From contig CAJPNN010000003.1 of the NCBI GenBank assembly GCA_905372035.1, positions 1-58,500 of the forward strand: 58,500 nucleotides of DNA. The letters run 5' to 3'. This stretch comes from Bacillota bacterium. GTDB taxonomy: Bacteria; Bacillota; Clostridia; Peptostreptococcales; Anaerovoracaceae. Positions 8,389-17,472 of this stretch are shown here, in pieces. Position 1 is the stretch's first letter, and every line of letters starts with the position of its first letter. A model generated the notes under the pieces. The model saw only the letters and a list, made by a program, of their open reading frames with translations, did not search any database and was not told the DNA's origin. The position numbers and the translations under genes are program-made.

Positions 8389-9675
8389 TTGATTACCGGA
8401 GTTAAACTCAGGAGAAAGGAAAAATCCGGAGCCCCTACAAAAGTAAACAACCGGATTGTACGTGACAAAATGATATGGTATCCTTATGAACAAATGAAAA
8501 CTATGCAGCATCCCTACAAAATTATTGATGCTGACGGAGTGTACCTGTATACCGAAGAAAAAAAACTGATAGATTCAATCTCTTCATGGTGGAGTGTGAT
8601 ACACGGCTATAAGAATCCTGAAATAACAGCCGCCATCAAAGAACAGGCGGACATTTTTTCTCATATAATGTTAGGAAGTCTGACACATGAACCGGTAGAA
8701 AAACTTGCAAAAAAACTTAAGGACTGGCTGCCCGGGGATTTGGACAATTGCTTTTTTTCCGATTCGGGAAGCGTTGCCGTAGAAGTCGCACTGAAGATGG
8801 CGCTGCAATACTATATGAACCGTGGTGAAAACGAGCGTACGATGGTGTTGGCATTAGAACATTCTTACCATGGGGATACTTTTAAAACTATGGAAGTTGG
8901 AGATGATGAAGATTATCATTTTGTGCTGAATGCCTATGGAAAAAGTAAATATGTAGTTCACATTCCTACTGAAAAGACTGCTCTGGAAAAAGCTTTTGAA
9001 AAATATCACAAAAATCTCAACTGTTTTATAGTAGAACCTCTGCTCCAGGGAGCAGGCGGAATGAGAATGTATGATATCTCTTTCCTTGAGCGTGCAAGAG
9101 AGCTTTGTGATAAATACGATGTTATGTTAATTTTTGATGAGGTCGCAACAGGTTTCGGACGTACCGGAAACCGTTTTGTTGCAGATTTGGTTCTTCCTGA
9201 TATTCTTGTCTTAGGCAAAGCCCTTACCGGAGGACATATAGGACATGCTGCAACCGTCGCAAACAATAAAGTTTTTAACGGATTTTATGATGACGATCCC
9301 GAACACGCCTTTATGCACGGCCCTACATTTATGGGAAATGCCTTGGCTTGCAGTGCCGCAATCAAATCAATTGAACTCTTTGAAAAAAATAACTATATGG
9401 AAAAAATCAATAATATCGAGAAAATCACCCGCAGGGAAATGTATGGATTTGAGGATCCCCGAATAAAAGAAATACGCATAATGGGTGCCTGCGTATGCAT
9501 TGAAGTATATAATCCGGAAGATATTACATGCTATCCCGAATTCGCATACGAACATGGCATTTTCAATCGTCCGTTCTTAAATTACCTTTATGCCATGGTT
9601 CCATATATTATTGAAGAAGATGAGCTTATTAAGGTCTTAAGTACTATGAAAGCATGGTTTAAAAAGACTGAATAA
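8389..9675 (+). CDS. bioA: Adenosylmethionine-8-amino-7-oxononanoate aminotransferase
   Basis: A class III PLP aminotransferase that makes 7,8-diaminopelargonate from KAPA. Signatures are IWYPYEQMK, the substrate motif SSWWSVIHGY, DSGSVAVEVALKMA, FDEVATGFGRTG and the PLP lysine in LGKALTGG. The start is uncertain. The TTG at 8389, 6 nt after bioD, gives 428 residues but lacks a clear RBS. The first in-frame ATG (8470) gives 401 residues and begins at IWYPY, where the conserved domain starts. AGGAGAAAGG at 8409-8418 has no start codon at usual spacing in this frame. bioF is not in the window. Confidence 0.92.
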   Translation: MITGVKLRRKEKSGAPTKVNNRIVRDKMIWYPYEQMKTMQHPYKIIDADGVYLYTEEKKLIDSISSWWSVIHGYKNPEITAAIKEQADIFSHIMLGSLTHEPVEKLAKKLKDWLPGDLDNCFFSDSGSVAVEVALKMALQYYMNRGENERTMVLALEHSYHGDTFKTMEVGDDEDYHFVLNAYGKSKYVVHIPTEKTALEKAFEKYHKNLNCFIVEPLLQGAGGMRMYDISFLERARELCDKYDVMLIFDEVATGFGRTGNRFVADLVLPDILVLGKALTGGHIGHAATVANNKVFNGFYDDDPEHAFMHGPTFMGNALACSAAIKSIELFEKNNYMEKINNIEKITRREMYGFEDPRIKEIRIMGACVCIEVYNPEDITCYPEFAYEHGIFNRPFLNYLYAMVPYIIEEDELIKVLSTMKAWFKKTE

Positions 9676-9676
9676 T

Positions 9677-9707
9677 AGAGAGTGTGAGAAAAATTCTCAC
9701 ACTCTCT
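9677..9707. terminator. Perfect 14-bp hairpin after bioA
   Basis: AGAGAGTGTGAGAA (9677-9690) and TTCTCACACTCTCT (9694-9707) form a perfect stem with an AAA loop one base after the bioA stop region. No T run follows, so it may act with Rho or protect the 3' end rather than be a classical intrinsic terminator. Confidence 0.55.
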
Positions 9708-9814
9708 CAGATAATGCTCTGTGAAACTCTCTCCATAAAACTACATAACCTACAATTATGTTTGCAGTTCTTTAAAATTCTTTTTAAAATTCTTGTAAGA
9801 ACACTCTGTATATT

Positions 9815-9874
9815 CTTCAAAAAACTTAAAACCACTGAACACATTAAAATATAATGAATATGCTCAGCGGTTTT
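9815..9874 (-). terminator. Intrinsic terminator of the mrp operon
   Basis: Read on the minus strand, AAAACCGCTGAGC pairs with GTTCAGTGGTTTT using two G-U pairs, which work only on this strand. A T-rich tract (TTAAGTTTTTT) follows. It lies directly after the mrp stop codon. Confidence 0.65.
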
Positions 9875-9879
9875 TATAA

Positions 9880-10704
9880 TTATACGGCGCAAACTGCACT
9901 AACGGCATCTTCAAGATATTTATCCGGAATATCTTCAATTTTTCCCGCATCTACAAGCTTTGCGATTTCAGGGTCGATAGGAATCCTTCCCAATATGGAC
10001 AATCCGTAGCCCTCAGCGATAGATTCAAGCTTGCTTTCACCGAAAACATCAATTCTTTCTCCACAGTGAGGACACTTCATATAACTGAAGTTTTCTACAA
10101 TCCCTAATATGGGAATATTCATAATTTCCGCCATTTTAACAGCTTTTCCTACTATCATCGACACGAGATCCTGCGGTGAAGTAACTATGATTATACCGTC
10201 AAGCGGCAACTGTTGAAAAACTGTAAGTGTAACATCTCCTGTTCCCGGCGGCATGTCTATAAACATGGTATCAACATCACCCCAAATAACTTCGGACCAA
10301 AACTGTTTAACCGCTCCGGATATCACCGGTCCTCTCCAGACAACAGGATCAGTCTCGTTCTCTAACAGGAGATTTACGGACATTACATCAATCCCTGTCC
10401 TTGTTGCAACAGGAATCAGCGCTTCACCGTTGCTCACAGCTTCTTCATTAAGGCCAAAAGCTTTAGGTACTGACGGTCCTGTAATATCTCCATCTAAAAT
10501 TGCCGTCTTATATCCTTTTTCTCTATATTCTTTAGCAAGCATACAGCTTACAAGGGATTTCCCTACGCCGCCCTTACCGCTGACGATACCTATAACCCTC
10601 TTAATATGACTGTCCTTATGCGGTTTTTCTATCAAATCCTCCGGATTTATTCTCTGCGAACAGCTTTCTCCGCAACTGTTGCAATTATGTCCACAATCAC
10701 TCAT
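9880..10704 (-). CDS. mrp: Mrp/NBP35-type Fe-S cluster carrier P-loop ATPase
   Basis: A protein of 274 residues. An N-terminal Cys4-X3-Cys8-X2-Cys11-X3-Cys15 motif precedes a deviant P-loop SGKGGVGKS (residues 42-50), a DMPPGTGD motif and a C-terminal CPHCG, whose CXXC bridges the Fe-S cluster in dimers of this family. It assembles or delivers 4Fe-4S clusters in the cytosol. The ATG at 10704 follows GGAGAAAGG. The frame extends to 10785 but that part overlaps the upstream gene. The upstream ketopantoate reductase-like gene ends 1 nt earlier, so they form one operon. Confidence 0.92.
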   Translation of the reverse strand: MSDCGHNCNSCGESCSQRINPEDLIEKPHKDSHIKRVIGIVSGKGGVGKSLVSCMLAKEYREKGYKTAILDGDITGPSVPKAFGLNEEAVSNGEALIPVATRTGIDVMSVNLLLENETDPVVWRGPVISGAVKQFWSEVIWGDVDTMFIDMPPGTGDVTLTVFQQLPLDGIIIVTSPQDLVSMIVGKAVKMAEIMNIPILGIVENFSYMKCPHCGERIDVFGESKLESIAEGYGLSILGRIPIDPEIAKLVDAGKIEDIPDKYLEDAVSAVCAV

Positions 10705-10705
10705 T

Positions 10706-11638
10706 CTAATCCTTTCTCCTTCCACAGCCGTAATATTTAGCAATCTTTTCAAACACCGGCATATCAACATCAAAAACTTTTCCAAGCCTTACCGGTCTAA
10801 ACGTAAGTCCATCCATTTCGTTATCTTTTCCCTCTGCAATATCTTTTTGCATTGAGGCTGTTGTCTCAGCCGGAATCGATTTAAGCATTTCCAAACTTTC
10901 ATTAAGAAAATTTTGCCCTAAATCTATTTCCAAAGCTTTCCCGAGGCTTATCATTTCCAAAATCAAATCTGAAAATTCACTGCGTTCCAAACTTCCTATT
11001 CTCTGCATAGCCTCAGCTTTAACATCATGAAAAGCCCCTACCGTGGCATATGCACAATTGAAACTGTAGTCTTTAAAAATATCCGACCTTATATTTTCCG
11101 ATAACTTGGCATTTATTCCTGCATCCTGTAAGTCATTCTTTATTTCTTCCAAATGCTCAAGCTCTACAAGCTGCGGCCCTCTCTCTCCATATATTATATT
11201 GAATGTGTCACCATAAAGTTTGGCTTTGCCCGCTTCCAAAAGATCCGACACCACAAACATACATCCGTCAAGAACACAGGTATTCGGTAATTTAGCCTGC
11301 AATTCTTCGCTTGCTCCATAAACATTCACAAGAGGTATAACTATAGTATTACCGTCCGATGCTCTGCTGACGATATCAATAACACTCATAAGAGAATAGT
11401 ATTTTACACACACAAAAATTACATCAAAACTTCTATTTATCTCTTCCGGCGCATATATATTCACATCTTTAAATGCCAGCATACCCTTTTCATTTGAATC
11501 AAGGATTATACCGTCATTTCTGATCTTTTTCAATGTCTCTCCCCGCGCAACGAAAGAAACATTTTTATCACTGCTCAAGAGATATGCCCCTAAAGCCAGT
11601 CCGGTGCTCCCTGCACCTATTACCAAATAATTAAGCAC
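10706..11638 (-). CDS. Ketopantoate reductase family protein (PanE/ApbA-like)
   Basis: A protein of 310 residues with an N-terminal Rossmann motif YLVIGAGSTGLALG, the IFVCVKYYSL segment typical of the family, and an ApbA_C-like helical C-terminal half. True PanE reduces 2-dehydropantoate with NADPH for coenzyme A synthesis. Many paralogues act on other substrates, and no pantothenate genes are nearby. I prefer the GTG at 11638, preceded by GAGGAG, giving a normal LNYLVIGAG start; an ATG at 11650 overlaps the merR gene end. It lies between merR and mrp in a tight three-gene operon. Confidence 0.75.
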   Translation of the reverse strand: MLNYLVIGAGSTGLALGAYLLSSDKNVSFVARGETLKKIRNDGIILDSNEKGMLAFKDVNIYAPEEINRSFDVIFVCVKYYSLMSVIDIVSRASDGNTIVIPLVNVYGASEELQAKLPNTCVLDGCMFVVSDLLEAGKAKLYGDTFNIIYGERGPQLVELEHLEEIKNDLQDAGINAKLSENIRSDIFKDYSFNCAYATVGAFHDVKAEAMQRIGSLERSEFSDLILEMISLGKALEIDLGQNFLNESLEMLKSIPAETTASMQKDIAEGKDNEMDGLTFRPVRLGKVFDVDMPVFEKIAKYYGCGRRKD

Positions 11639-11639
11639 A

Positions 11640-12539
11640 TCACTCCTCATTTCTTTTCTTGTTCTTCTGTACCGGTATTATGATTTTAGTTACATGCTCC
11701 GCCTCATTTTCAACGTCAACAGGCGAAATTATAAATTCTTCCGACACCGGTCCGTTTATTTGATAGTTGTTTTCATTAATCCACTGAATCGCTTTTATAT
11801 GAGTGTTGACTATACTCGAATAAGGACCTATGTGTATGGCGGTAACTGCCGTAAATCCTCCAAACTTACGGTAATGATCGCATTCCTCAACAGCATTTAT
11901 AGGAACTCCGAATTCCACATCACAGTCACAACCTAAAAATTGATCGAGCGGTTTCGCATCATGATATGTAACAATCACAGGTCCGAGAATTATTCGCTTT
12001 CTCTTTTTAGTAAGCTCTTCAATCTCTATCCATCTGTCTACAGAAAAATCTGTATTCTGGTATTTATTCATGACTTTGCGCTGAAAAAACAATTTCATTT
12101 CAGGCACAACCTCTACCGATATATGTGCATCTGTAGATTTTTCATCATCAGAAATACTTGAATCATAGCTCCCTCTCAAAATATCAAGGCCTCTATTCAT
12201 TCTTTGAAGGAAATATTCCCCCTCTTCATATCTTTCGTTCAATTTTTTTATCTCGTCGGAAATGGCATCCAATTTTTGTCTGATTGATTTTTCCAAATGC
12301 TCGGTATTGCTGTCTTTACAAAATTCCCTGATCTCTTTAAGCGAAAATCCCAAAAGCCTCAATTTTTTTACCGTAGAAACCAAAATCATCTGATCTTTTT
12401 CATAATATCTGTAATTGCTTTCTTTTTTTCTGTATTTGGGAACAATAAGTTCGATTTCATCATAGTATCTTAAAGTTTTGATGGGAACGTTACAAATAGC
12501 CGAAACTTCCCCGATAGAGTATTTCTTTTCTTCACTCAA
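11640..12539 (-). CDS. MerR-family regulator with GyrI-like effector domain
   Basis: A protein of 299 residues. Residues 5-75 form a MerR helix-turn-helix (YSIGEVSAICNVPIKTLRYY, then the IPKYRKKESNYRYY-like wing). A coiled-coil linker spans about 85-130. A GyrI-like/effector-binding domain follows, with GPYSSIVNTH and a C-terminal PVDVENEAEH segment. This is the BmrR/Mta arrangement in which the C-terminal domain binds small hydrophobic cations or drugs. The TTG at 12539 has GGGAGG 7 nt upstream. A longer frame to 12584 would run through the etfA terminator. Its target may be its own operon. Confidence 0.85.
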   Translation of the reverse strand: MSEEKKYSIGEVSAICNVPIKTLRYYDEIELIVPKYRKKESNYRYYEKDQMILVSTVKKLRLLGFSLKEIREFCKDSNTEHLEKSIRQKLDAISDEIKKLNERYEEGEYFLQRMNRGLDILRGSYDSSISDDEKSTDAHISVEVVPEMKLFFQRKVMNKYQNTDFSVDRWIEIEELTKKRKRIILGPVIVTYHDAKPLDQFLGCDCDVEFGVPINAVEECDHYRKFGGFTAVTAIHIGPYSSIVNTHIKAIQWINENNYQINGPVSEEFIISPVDVENEAEHVTKIIIPVQKNKKRNEE

Positions 12540-12560
12540 TTCTATGCCTCCCGCTATGAT

Positions 12561-12591
12561 AAAAAAACTCTCCCGCAAACGCAAGGAGAGT
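12561..12591 (-). terminator. Intrinsic terminator of the etf operon
   Basis: On the minus strand, ACTCTCC and GGAGAGT (7 bp, 11-nt loop) are followed directly by seven T. It lies between the etfA stop and the merR start, and separates the two units. Confidence 0.75.
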
Positions 12592-12632
12592 CATAAAAAG
12601 CTCCAACTTGAGAAAAATCTCCTCGTTAGATA

Positions 12633-13679
12633 CTATAATTCAAAACTGCCGGTCTTGTCAATAGCTTCGATCATAGCAGGAATCACTTTGAACAAATCTC
12701 CGACGATTCCATAATCACAAACGCTGAAAATAGGCGCATTCGGATCTTTGTTTATCGCTACGATATACTTGGATTCACCCATACCTGCTAAATGCTGAAT
12801 CGCACCGGATATTCCGCAAGCTACATAAAGCTCAGGTCTTACGGTAGTTCCTGTCTGACCTACCTGATGTGCATGATCTATCCATCCCGAATCAACGGCA
12901 GCTCTTGAAGAACCTACCTCCGCACCTAATTTGTCGGCCAATGCTCTGATTGTATCAAAACCTTCAGGACCCTTTACTCCTCTTCCGCCTGATACTATGA
13001 TCTTTGCGTCTATGAGGTTTACTGCTTTCTTTCCGCTCTTAACAACTTCAAGCAGCTCAACCGTGATATCATCCTCTGTAAGATTAGGCTTAACGGTCTC
13101 TACTGAGCAGGACGGCTTATCAAGATGTGCCGCTTTGGCCATTACTCCCGGTCTTACTGTTGACATCTGCGGTCTGTTCTTAGGACAAATAATGGTTGCC
13201 ATAAGGTTTCCGCCGAAAGCGGGTCTTGTTTGCAAAATCTTTCCGTCAGTCTCATCAATTGCAAGTCCCGTACAGTCTGCAACAAGTCCCGTTCCTACTC
13301 TTGCAGCTACTCTCGGACCTATATCTCTTCCTATTGAAGTCGCTCCAACTAAAACGATTTCGGGCTTTCTCTCAAGAATCAAATCTGAAAGTGCTCTTGA
13401 ATATCCGTCTGTTGAAAACTTTGCCAAAAGCGGATGCTCAAGATAAATAGCCATATCCGCTCCATAGTATGTAAGCTTTTCAACTTCTTCTTTAACTCCA
13501 TATCCCGGAATAACTACCGCTACCTTTGTAGGCTTCTTGGAGTTTGCCGCTAATTTCATAGCCTCACCGATAAGCTCAATAGTTACGGGGTGGATATGTC
13601 CGTCTCTCTGTTCACCCAGAACCCAAATATCTTTGTAATCGTCAAAATTTATATTCTGATTTACCTTTGCATTACTCAT
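12633..13679 (-). CDS. etfA: Electron transfer flavoprotein subunit alpha
   Basis: A protein of 348 residues. The C-terminal FAD domain has VSGGRGVKGPEGFDTI, then SSRAAVDSGW, QVGQTGTTVRPELYVACGISGAIQHLAGM, and INKDPNAPIFSVCDYGIVGD near the end. These residues bind the alpha-FAD that passes electrons to the acyl-CoA dehydrogenase. It is the last gene of the seven-gene catabolic operon. The RBS GGGAGGAG precedes the ATG, and etfB ends 21 nt upstream. Together with EtfB it may bifurcate electrons from NADH to enoyl-CoA and ferredoxin, as in Bcd-EtfAB, but that is inference. Confidence 0.96.
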   Translation of the reverse strand: MSNAKVNQNINFDDYKDIWVLGEQRDGHIHPVTIELIGEAMKLAANSKKPTKVAVVIPGYGVKEEVEKLTYYGADMAIYLEHPLLAKFSTDGYSRALSDLILERKPEIVLVGATSIGRDIGPRVAARVGTGLVADCTGLAIDETDGKILQTRPAFGGNLMATIICPKNRPQMSTVRPGVMAKAAHLDKPSCSVETVKPNLTEDDITVELLEVVKSGKKAVNLIDAKIIVSGGRGVKGPEGFDTIRALADKLGAEVGSSRAAVDSGWIDHAHQVGQTGTTVRPELYVACGISGAIQHLAGMGESKYIVAINKDPNAPIFSVCDYGIVGDLFKVIPAMIEAIDKTGSFEL

Positions 13680-13700
13680 TATACCAAACTCTCCTCCCTA

Positions 13701-14501
13701 TTAAATAAGCTTTAAATCTGCAAGTACATTAACGAGATTTGCCGCTTTTTCCTTGTCGTTTATTCCGTTTATAATTTCATTGTGCTTTTCCTTTACAGGA
13801 ACAAATGATTTATATACATTTGTCGGAGAGTTCTTTACACCGATCTGTGTCAAATCAACGTCAAGCTCGGCATTTGAAAGAACCATAACCTTATCTTCCT
13901 TGTCATAAGCATCAAAAATGCCTGTAAATGAAGGATATCTCGGATTGTTAAGCTCCTTGATAGCGGTCAAAAGAACCGGCATCTTTGCCTTGAGCAGATA
14001 GTCGCCTGTTTCCGTATATCTTGTAACTATAACACTGTCTCCCTCTATCTTCAATTCCTTAGTATATGTAATCTGTGGAAGATCCATAAACTCTGCAATT
14101 TCGGGACCTACCTGTGCGGTATCTCCGTCGATAGCCTGTCTTCCGCAGAAAACGATATCCACTCCGCCGTCTTTGGCAACATATTCGATAGCATTTTTTA
14201 ATATCATTGCAGTCGCCCATGTATCCGAACCTCCGAAAACTCTGTCGGATATGAGATATGCCTCGTCGGCTCCCATAGCAAGAGCTTCCTTAAGTGCATT
14301 CTTAGCCTGCATAGGTCCCATGGATATTACTTTTACTTTACCTCCATGGATATCTCTAATCTTCAAAGCTTCTTCCAAAGCATTTTTATCATCAGGGTTG
14401 ATGATACTTGGAACACCGTCTCTGATCAGCGTTCCCGTTTCCTGATTGATTCTTACTTCGTTTGTATTTGGAACTTGCTTCATACATACAATTATGTTCA
14501 T
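13701..14501 (-). CDS. etfB: Electron transfer flavoprotein subunit beta
   Basis: A protein of 266 residues that begins IIVCMKQVPNTNEVRI and contains FCGRQAIDGDTAQVGPEIAE, the segment lining the second cofactor site. The retained DGDTAQVGP sequence resembles ETFs of anaerobic butyrate and propionate fermenters that bind FAD rather than AMP at this site, so a bifurcating ETF is plausible but unproven. The RBS AGGGGG precedes the ATG. The gene lies 21 nt after the acyl-CoA dehydrogenase and 21 nt before etfA. Confidence 0.96.
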   Translation of the reverse strand: MNIIVCMKQVPNTNEVRINQETGTLIRDGVPSIINPDDKNALEEALKIRDIHGGKVKVISMGPMQAKNALKEALAMGADEAYLISDRVFGGSDTWATAMILKNAIEYVAKDGGVDIVFCGRQAIDGDTAQVGPEIAEFMDLPQITYTKELKIEGDSVIVTRYTETGDYLLKAKMPVLLTAIKELNNPRYPSFTGIFDAYDKEDKVMVLSNAELDVDLTQIGVKNSPTNVYKSFVPVKEKHNEIINGINDKEKAANLVNVLADLKLI

Positions 14502-14522
14502 TATTTATCCCCCTATCTATAA

Positions 14523-15665
14523 TTAGCCTAATACTGCTCTTGCAATTACAACTTTATGTACTTCCGATGTACCTTCATAGATCTCCGTGATCTTAGCATC
14601 TCTATACATTCTTTCAAGAGGATAATCTTTCATATATCCATAGCCGCCATGTATCTGCAATGCAAGGTTTGTAACAAAACGGGCATTTTCAGCCGCATTC
14701 ATTTTAGCCATAGCTGCTTCCTTAGTATATGGAAGCCCCGCATCATGTCTGTAAGCAGAACAGTAAACCAACCATTTAGCCGCTTCCGTCTTTGTTGCCA
14801 TATCCGCAATATACCACTGAAGACCCTGAAGCGCCGCAATAGGCTTGCCGAACTGTACTCTCTCATGCATATATTTTACTGAAAGGTCAATAGCTCCTTC
14901 GGCAATTCCGAGTGCCTGCGCAGCAGCTCCGATTCTTGCTCCGTCAAGTGCCATCATCGCAATTTTAAATCCCTGACCTTCTTTACCTACAAGGTTCTCT
15001 GCCGGTACTCTGCAATCTTCAAATATCAACTCTGCCGTTTCTGATCCTGCAATACCCATTTTATCTTCTATCTTACCGATAGAGAAGCCCGGTGTTCCTT
15101 TTTCAACCAGGATAGCCGACATTCCCTTAAGTCCTTTTGTAGGATCTGTAAGTGCAAATATAGTTAAGACTTCCGCCTGTCCGCCACCTGAAATGAAACA
15201 TTTAGTTCCGTTCAAAACATATTCGTTTGTTTCGGGATCCAAAATAGCTGTAGTTCTTGCAGCTCCCGCATCGGTACCGGCTCCCGGCTCTGTAAGTGCA
15301 AATGCCGCCAAACCGCCGCCGCTTGTTATTCTCGGTAAGAATTTTTTCTTCTGATCTTCTGTTCCGAATTTATTGATCAGATGCGGTGTTATCAAATGAA
15401 TGGATATTATTGAAGACGATGCCATGCACTTCTTGGCAAACTCTTCTACAACTATAACCTTTTCGATGTCTCCGCCGCCTGAACCGCCATACTCTCTCGG
15501 AACGCCTATTCCTGCATATCCCGCAGCAACCATTTTTTCAAAGCTTTCTCTCGGGAATCTGTGCTCTAAATCCAATTCTGCAGCTATAGGTTCTAATTCG
15601 TTTTCAGCAAACTGTGCTGCTACATCTCTCAGCATCTGCTGACCGTCTGTAAATTTGAAATCCAT
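14523..15665 (-). CDS. Acyl-CoA dehydrogenase (enoyl-CoA reductase direction likely)
   Basis: A FAD enzyme of 380 residues. Signatures are FALTEPGAGTDAGAARTTA, CFISGGGQAEVL, MGIAGSETAELIFEDCRVP and the catalytic base Glu364 in EIYEGTSEVHK. The overall similarity is to short-chain butyryl-CoA dehydrogenases. Next to etfBA, a class III CoA-transferase and ammonia-lyase-like proteins, it most likely reduces the enoyl-CoA made by deamination. In anaerobes this enzyme with ETF runs as a reductase. The exact acyl chain cannot be told from sequence. The RBS GGAGG precedes the ATG. Confidence 0.93.
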   Translation of the reverse strand: MDFKFTDGQQMLRDVAAQFAENELEPIAAELDLEHRFPRESFEKMVAAGYAGIGVPREYGGSGGGDIEKVIVVEEFAKKCMASSSIISIHLITPHLINKFGTEDQKKKFLPRITSGGGLAAFALTEPGAGTDAGAARTTAILDPETNEYVLNGTKCFISGGGQAEVLTIFALTDPTKGLKGMSAILVEKGTPGFSIGKIEDKMGIAGSETAELIFEDCRVPAENLVGKEGQGFKIAMMALDGARIGAAAQALGIAEGAIDLSVKYMHERVQFGKPIAALQGLQWYIADMATKTEAAKWLVYCSAYRHDAGLPYTKEAAMAKMNAAENARFVTNLALQIHGGYGYMKDYPLERMYRDAKITEIYEGTSEVHKVVIARAVLG

Positions 15666-15777
15666 AGAAATCCTCCGTTAAAAATTTTTTTACATCTCTA
15701 CATATCTAATAATAATTGTCCGAGGGAGAAGCTTCCTCCCCGGGCAAAAATTATTATAAACTACCGATTGTTAATTG

Positions 15778-16224
15778 CTATTCTATTGGCGCCCACGGGT
15801 CTTTTACTATTCCGTCAGGCTGAACACCTCTCTGAAGATGTTTTTTAACAACTAATGTAACCTTGCCCTCCGTGATGAGTTTAGGTTCATCAAAATAAAC
15901 CATATCTCCCGGTTTTGCATCCTTGACACCTGCGCGTACCGCCGGTGTTGCAACTTTAAATGTTTGAATAAGGCACTGACGTGAAGTGTTTCCTACCTTT
16001 ATCATTGTAGCCTTGAAATCGAGCTGATCTCCTACATAAACTTCTTCAAAAAATCTTACATTGTCATATCCCAGGCACAAAGATTCGTCACCGTCGTTCA
16101 ATATCATCTGCTCTGTTTCAACATCTCCTATAAAGTCAAACTGTCTTCCGATAGGAACGATCCCGTCAGGACTGTTTGCATCGGATGTCGTCATTTTATA
16201 ACTTAAATATGATACTTTTCTCAT
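15778..16224 (-). CDS. Beta-aminoacyl-CoA ammonia-lyase-like hotdog protein (paralogue A)
   Basis: A protein of 148 residues that aligns over its whole length, from memory, with beta-alanyl-CoA ammonia-lyase (Acl) of Clostridium propionicum and with 3-aminobutyryl-CoA ammonia-lyase (Kal). Shared features are GDVETEQM, NDGDESLCLGYDNV, VYVGDQLDF, KVGNTSRQC, FKVAT and the C-terminal KKHLQRG. The family HYxGNLVNGAR-type loop is replaced by NSPDGIVPIGRQ (about residues 16-27). It differs from paralogue B (17903-18349) at only 7 of 148 positions by my count. The RBS GGGGAG precedes the ATG. A 112-nt gap to the acyl-CoA dehydrogenase gene follows. The substrate is unknown. Confidence 0.82.
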   Translation of the reverse strand: MRKVSYLSYKMTTSDANSPDGIVPIGRQFDFIGDVETEQMILNDGDESLCLGYDNVRFFEEVYVGDQLDFKATMIKVGNTSRQCLIQTFKVATPAVRAGVKDAKPGDMVYFDEPKLITEGKVTLVVKKHLQRGVQPDGIVKDPWAPIE

Positions 16225-16240
16225 TTGTTTTCTCCCCTCT

Positions 16241-17425
16241 TTACATTATACCTTCATCTAAATAAGCCTGAAGCTCTTCATCTGTAAGATCGAACACTTC
16301 TTTATTGTGCTGCCCGAGCGTAGGTGCCGGCGTATCAACACTTGGAGGAGTGTCGTAAAGCTTAACGGGACAACCTTGGAAATACATAGGTCCGATAGTC
16401 GGATGATCTATATTTACCATCATCTCTCTCGCCTGTATCTGCGGGTGATCAATCGCTTCCTTCATATCAAGTACCGGTCCGCAAGGAATTCCCGCCTTAT
16501 CCATGATCTCTTCAATCTCAAATTTGCTTTTCTTTGCACACCATTTTTGAATTATACCTTGAAGTCTGTCTTCTCCGACATAATTTTCACATCTTGAATC
16601 ATTTGTTGCATAGCGCTCGTCCTCAAGCAGATCTTCTCTTTCTATTACTTCACATAACTTTCTGAAAAGCTTGTCGTTTCCCACTCCCAAAGATACAAAC
16701 CCGTCATTTGTAGGATAAATATCAAAAGGTGCGATTGAAGGGTCTATATTACCCTGTCTCTGCGGTGTGATTCCTGCAAGAGTTTGCATAATTATACCGT
16801 TTTCAAGCAAGCTGAAAATTGTATCCTGCATTGAAACATCTACTTGCTGTCCCAATCCTGTCTTTTCTCTATAATATAGAGCCATCATAAAACCTACACA
16901 CAGATAAATACCTGCTACGTGGTCTGCGACGGACGGTCCGACTTTTACAGGCGGTGTTTCTTTATAACCTGTCAGGTTTACCATGCCTCCCATAGATTGA
17001 GCTACGATATCGTAGCAAGGACGGTGAGAAATAGGGCCTGTCTGACCGAATCCCGAACCTGATGCATATATGATTTTAGGATTGATCTTCTTTAACGTTT
17101 CATAATCTACACCCAGTTTTTTTGTCACACCGGGTCTATAGTTTTCTACTACCGCATCCGCATCCTTAACAAGTTCATAGAACATTTCTCTGGCTTTTTC
17201 ATTCTTCAGGTTCAAAGTACAACCTTTCTTATTTCTGTTCAGAAAAGCATAAAAACCGCTTTCACCGCTTTTTTCATCTATAGGTCCCCATGTTCTGCAC
17301 TGTTCACCTGATGGCGGCTCAAATTTGATTACATCCGCGCCGTGATCTGCTAATAAGGTAGTACAAAACGGACCGTTTAATGCAGTTGTAAGATCTAAAA
17401 CTTTTAATCCTTCCAATGCTTTCAT
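16241..17425 (-). CDS. Class III (CaiB/BaiF family) CoA-transferase
   Basis: A protein of 394 residues with typical N-terminal LKVLDLTTALNGPFCTTLLADHGADVIKFE, VVENYRPGV, GFGQTGPISHRPCYDI and GIPCGPVLDM. Asp168 in VADHVAG corresponds to the catalytic aspartate (Asp169) that forms the acyl-enzyme anhydride in formyl-CoA transferase and CaiB. It moves CoA between carboxylates without ATP. In this operon it would load the amino-acid substrate with CoA taken from the reduced end product, closing a cycle. The RBS AAAGGAG precedes the ATG. It lies between two hotdog genes. It is not otherwise assignable to CaiB, BaiF or Frc. Confidence 0.92.
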   Translation of the reverse strand: MKALEGLKVLDLTTALNGPFCTTLLADHGADVIKFEPPSGEQCRTWGPIDEKSGESGFYAFLNRNKKGCTLNLKNEKAREMFYELVKDADAVVENYRPGVTKKLGVDYETLKKINPKIIYASGSGFGQTGPISHRPCYDIVAQSMGGMVNLTGYKETPPVKVGPSVADHVAGIYLCVGFMMALYYREKTGLGQQVDVSMQDTIFSLLENGIIMQTLAGITPQRQGNIDPSIAPFDIYPTNDGFVSLGVGNDKLFRKLCEVIEREDLLEDERYATNDSRCENYVGEDRLQGIIQKWCAKKSKFEIEEIMDKAGIPCGPVLDMKEAIDHPQIQAREMMVNIDHPTIGPMYFQGCPVKLYDTPPSVDTPAPTLGQHNKEVFDLTDEELQAYLDEGIM

Positions 17426-17472
17426 ATTTTTGCATTATCTCCTTTCGATTTACGTTTGTTATCCTTTATGTT

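Noticed and set aside
9707..9892. Open frame of 61 codons on the minus strand
   Set aside because: It runs through the mrp terminator hairpin and into the mrp 3' end; no RBS or recognisable protein.
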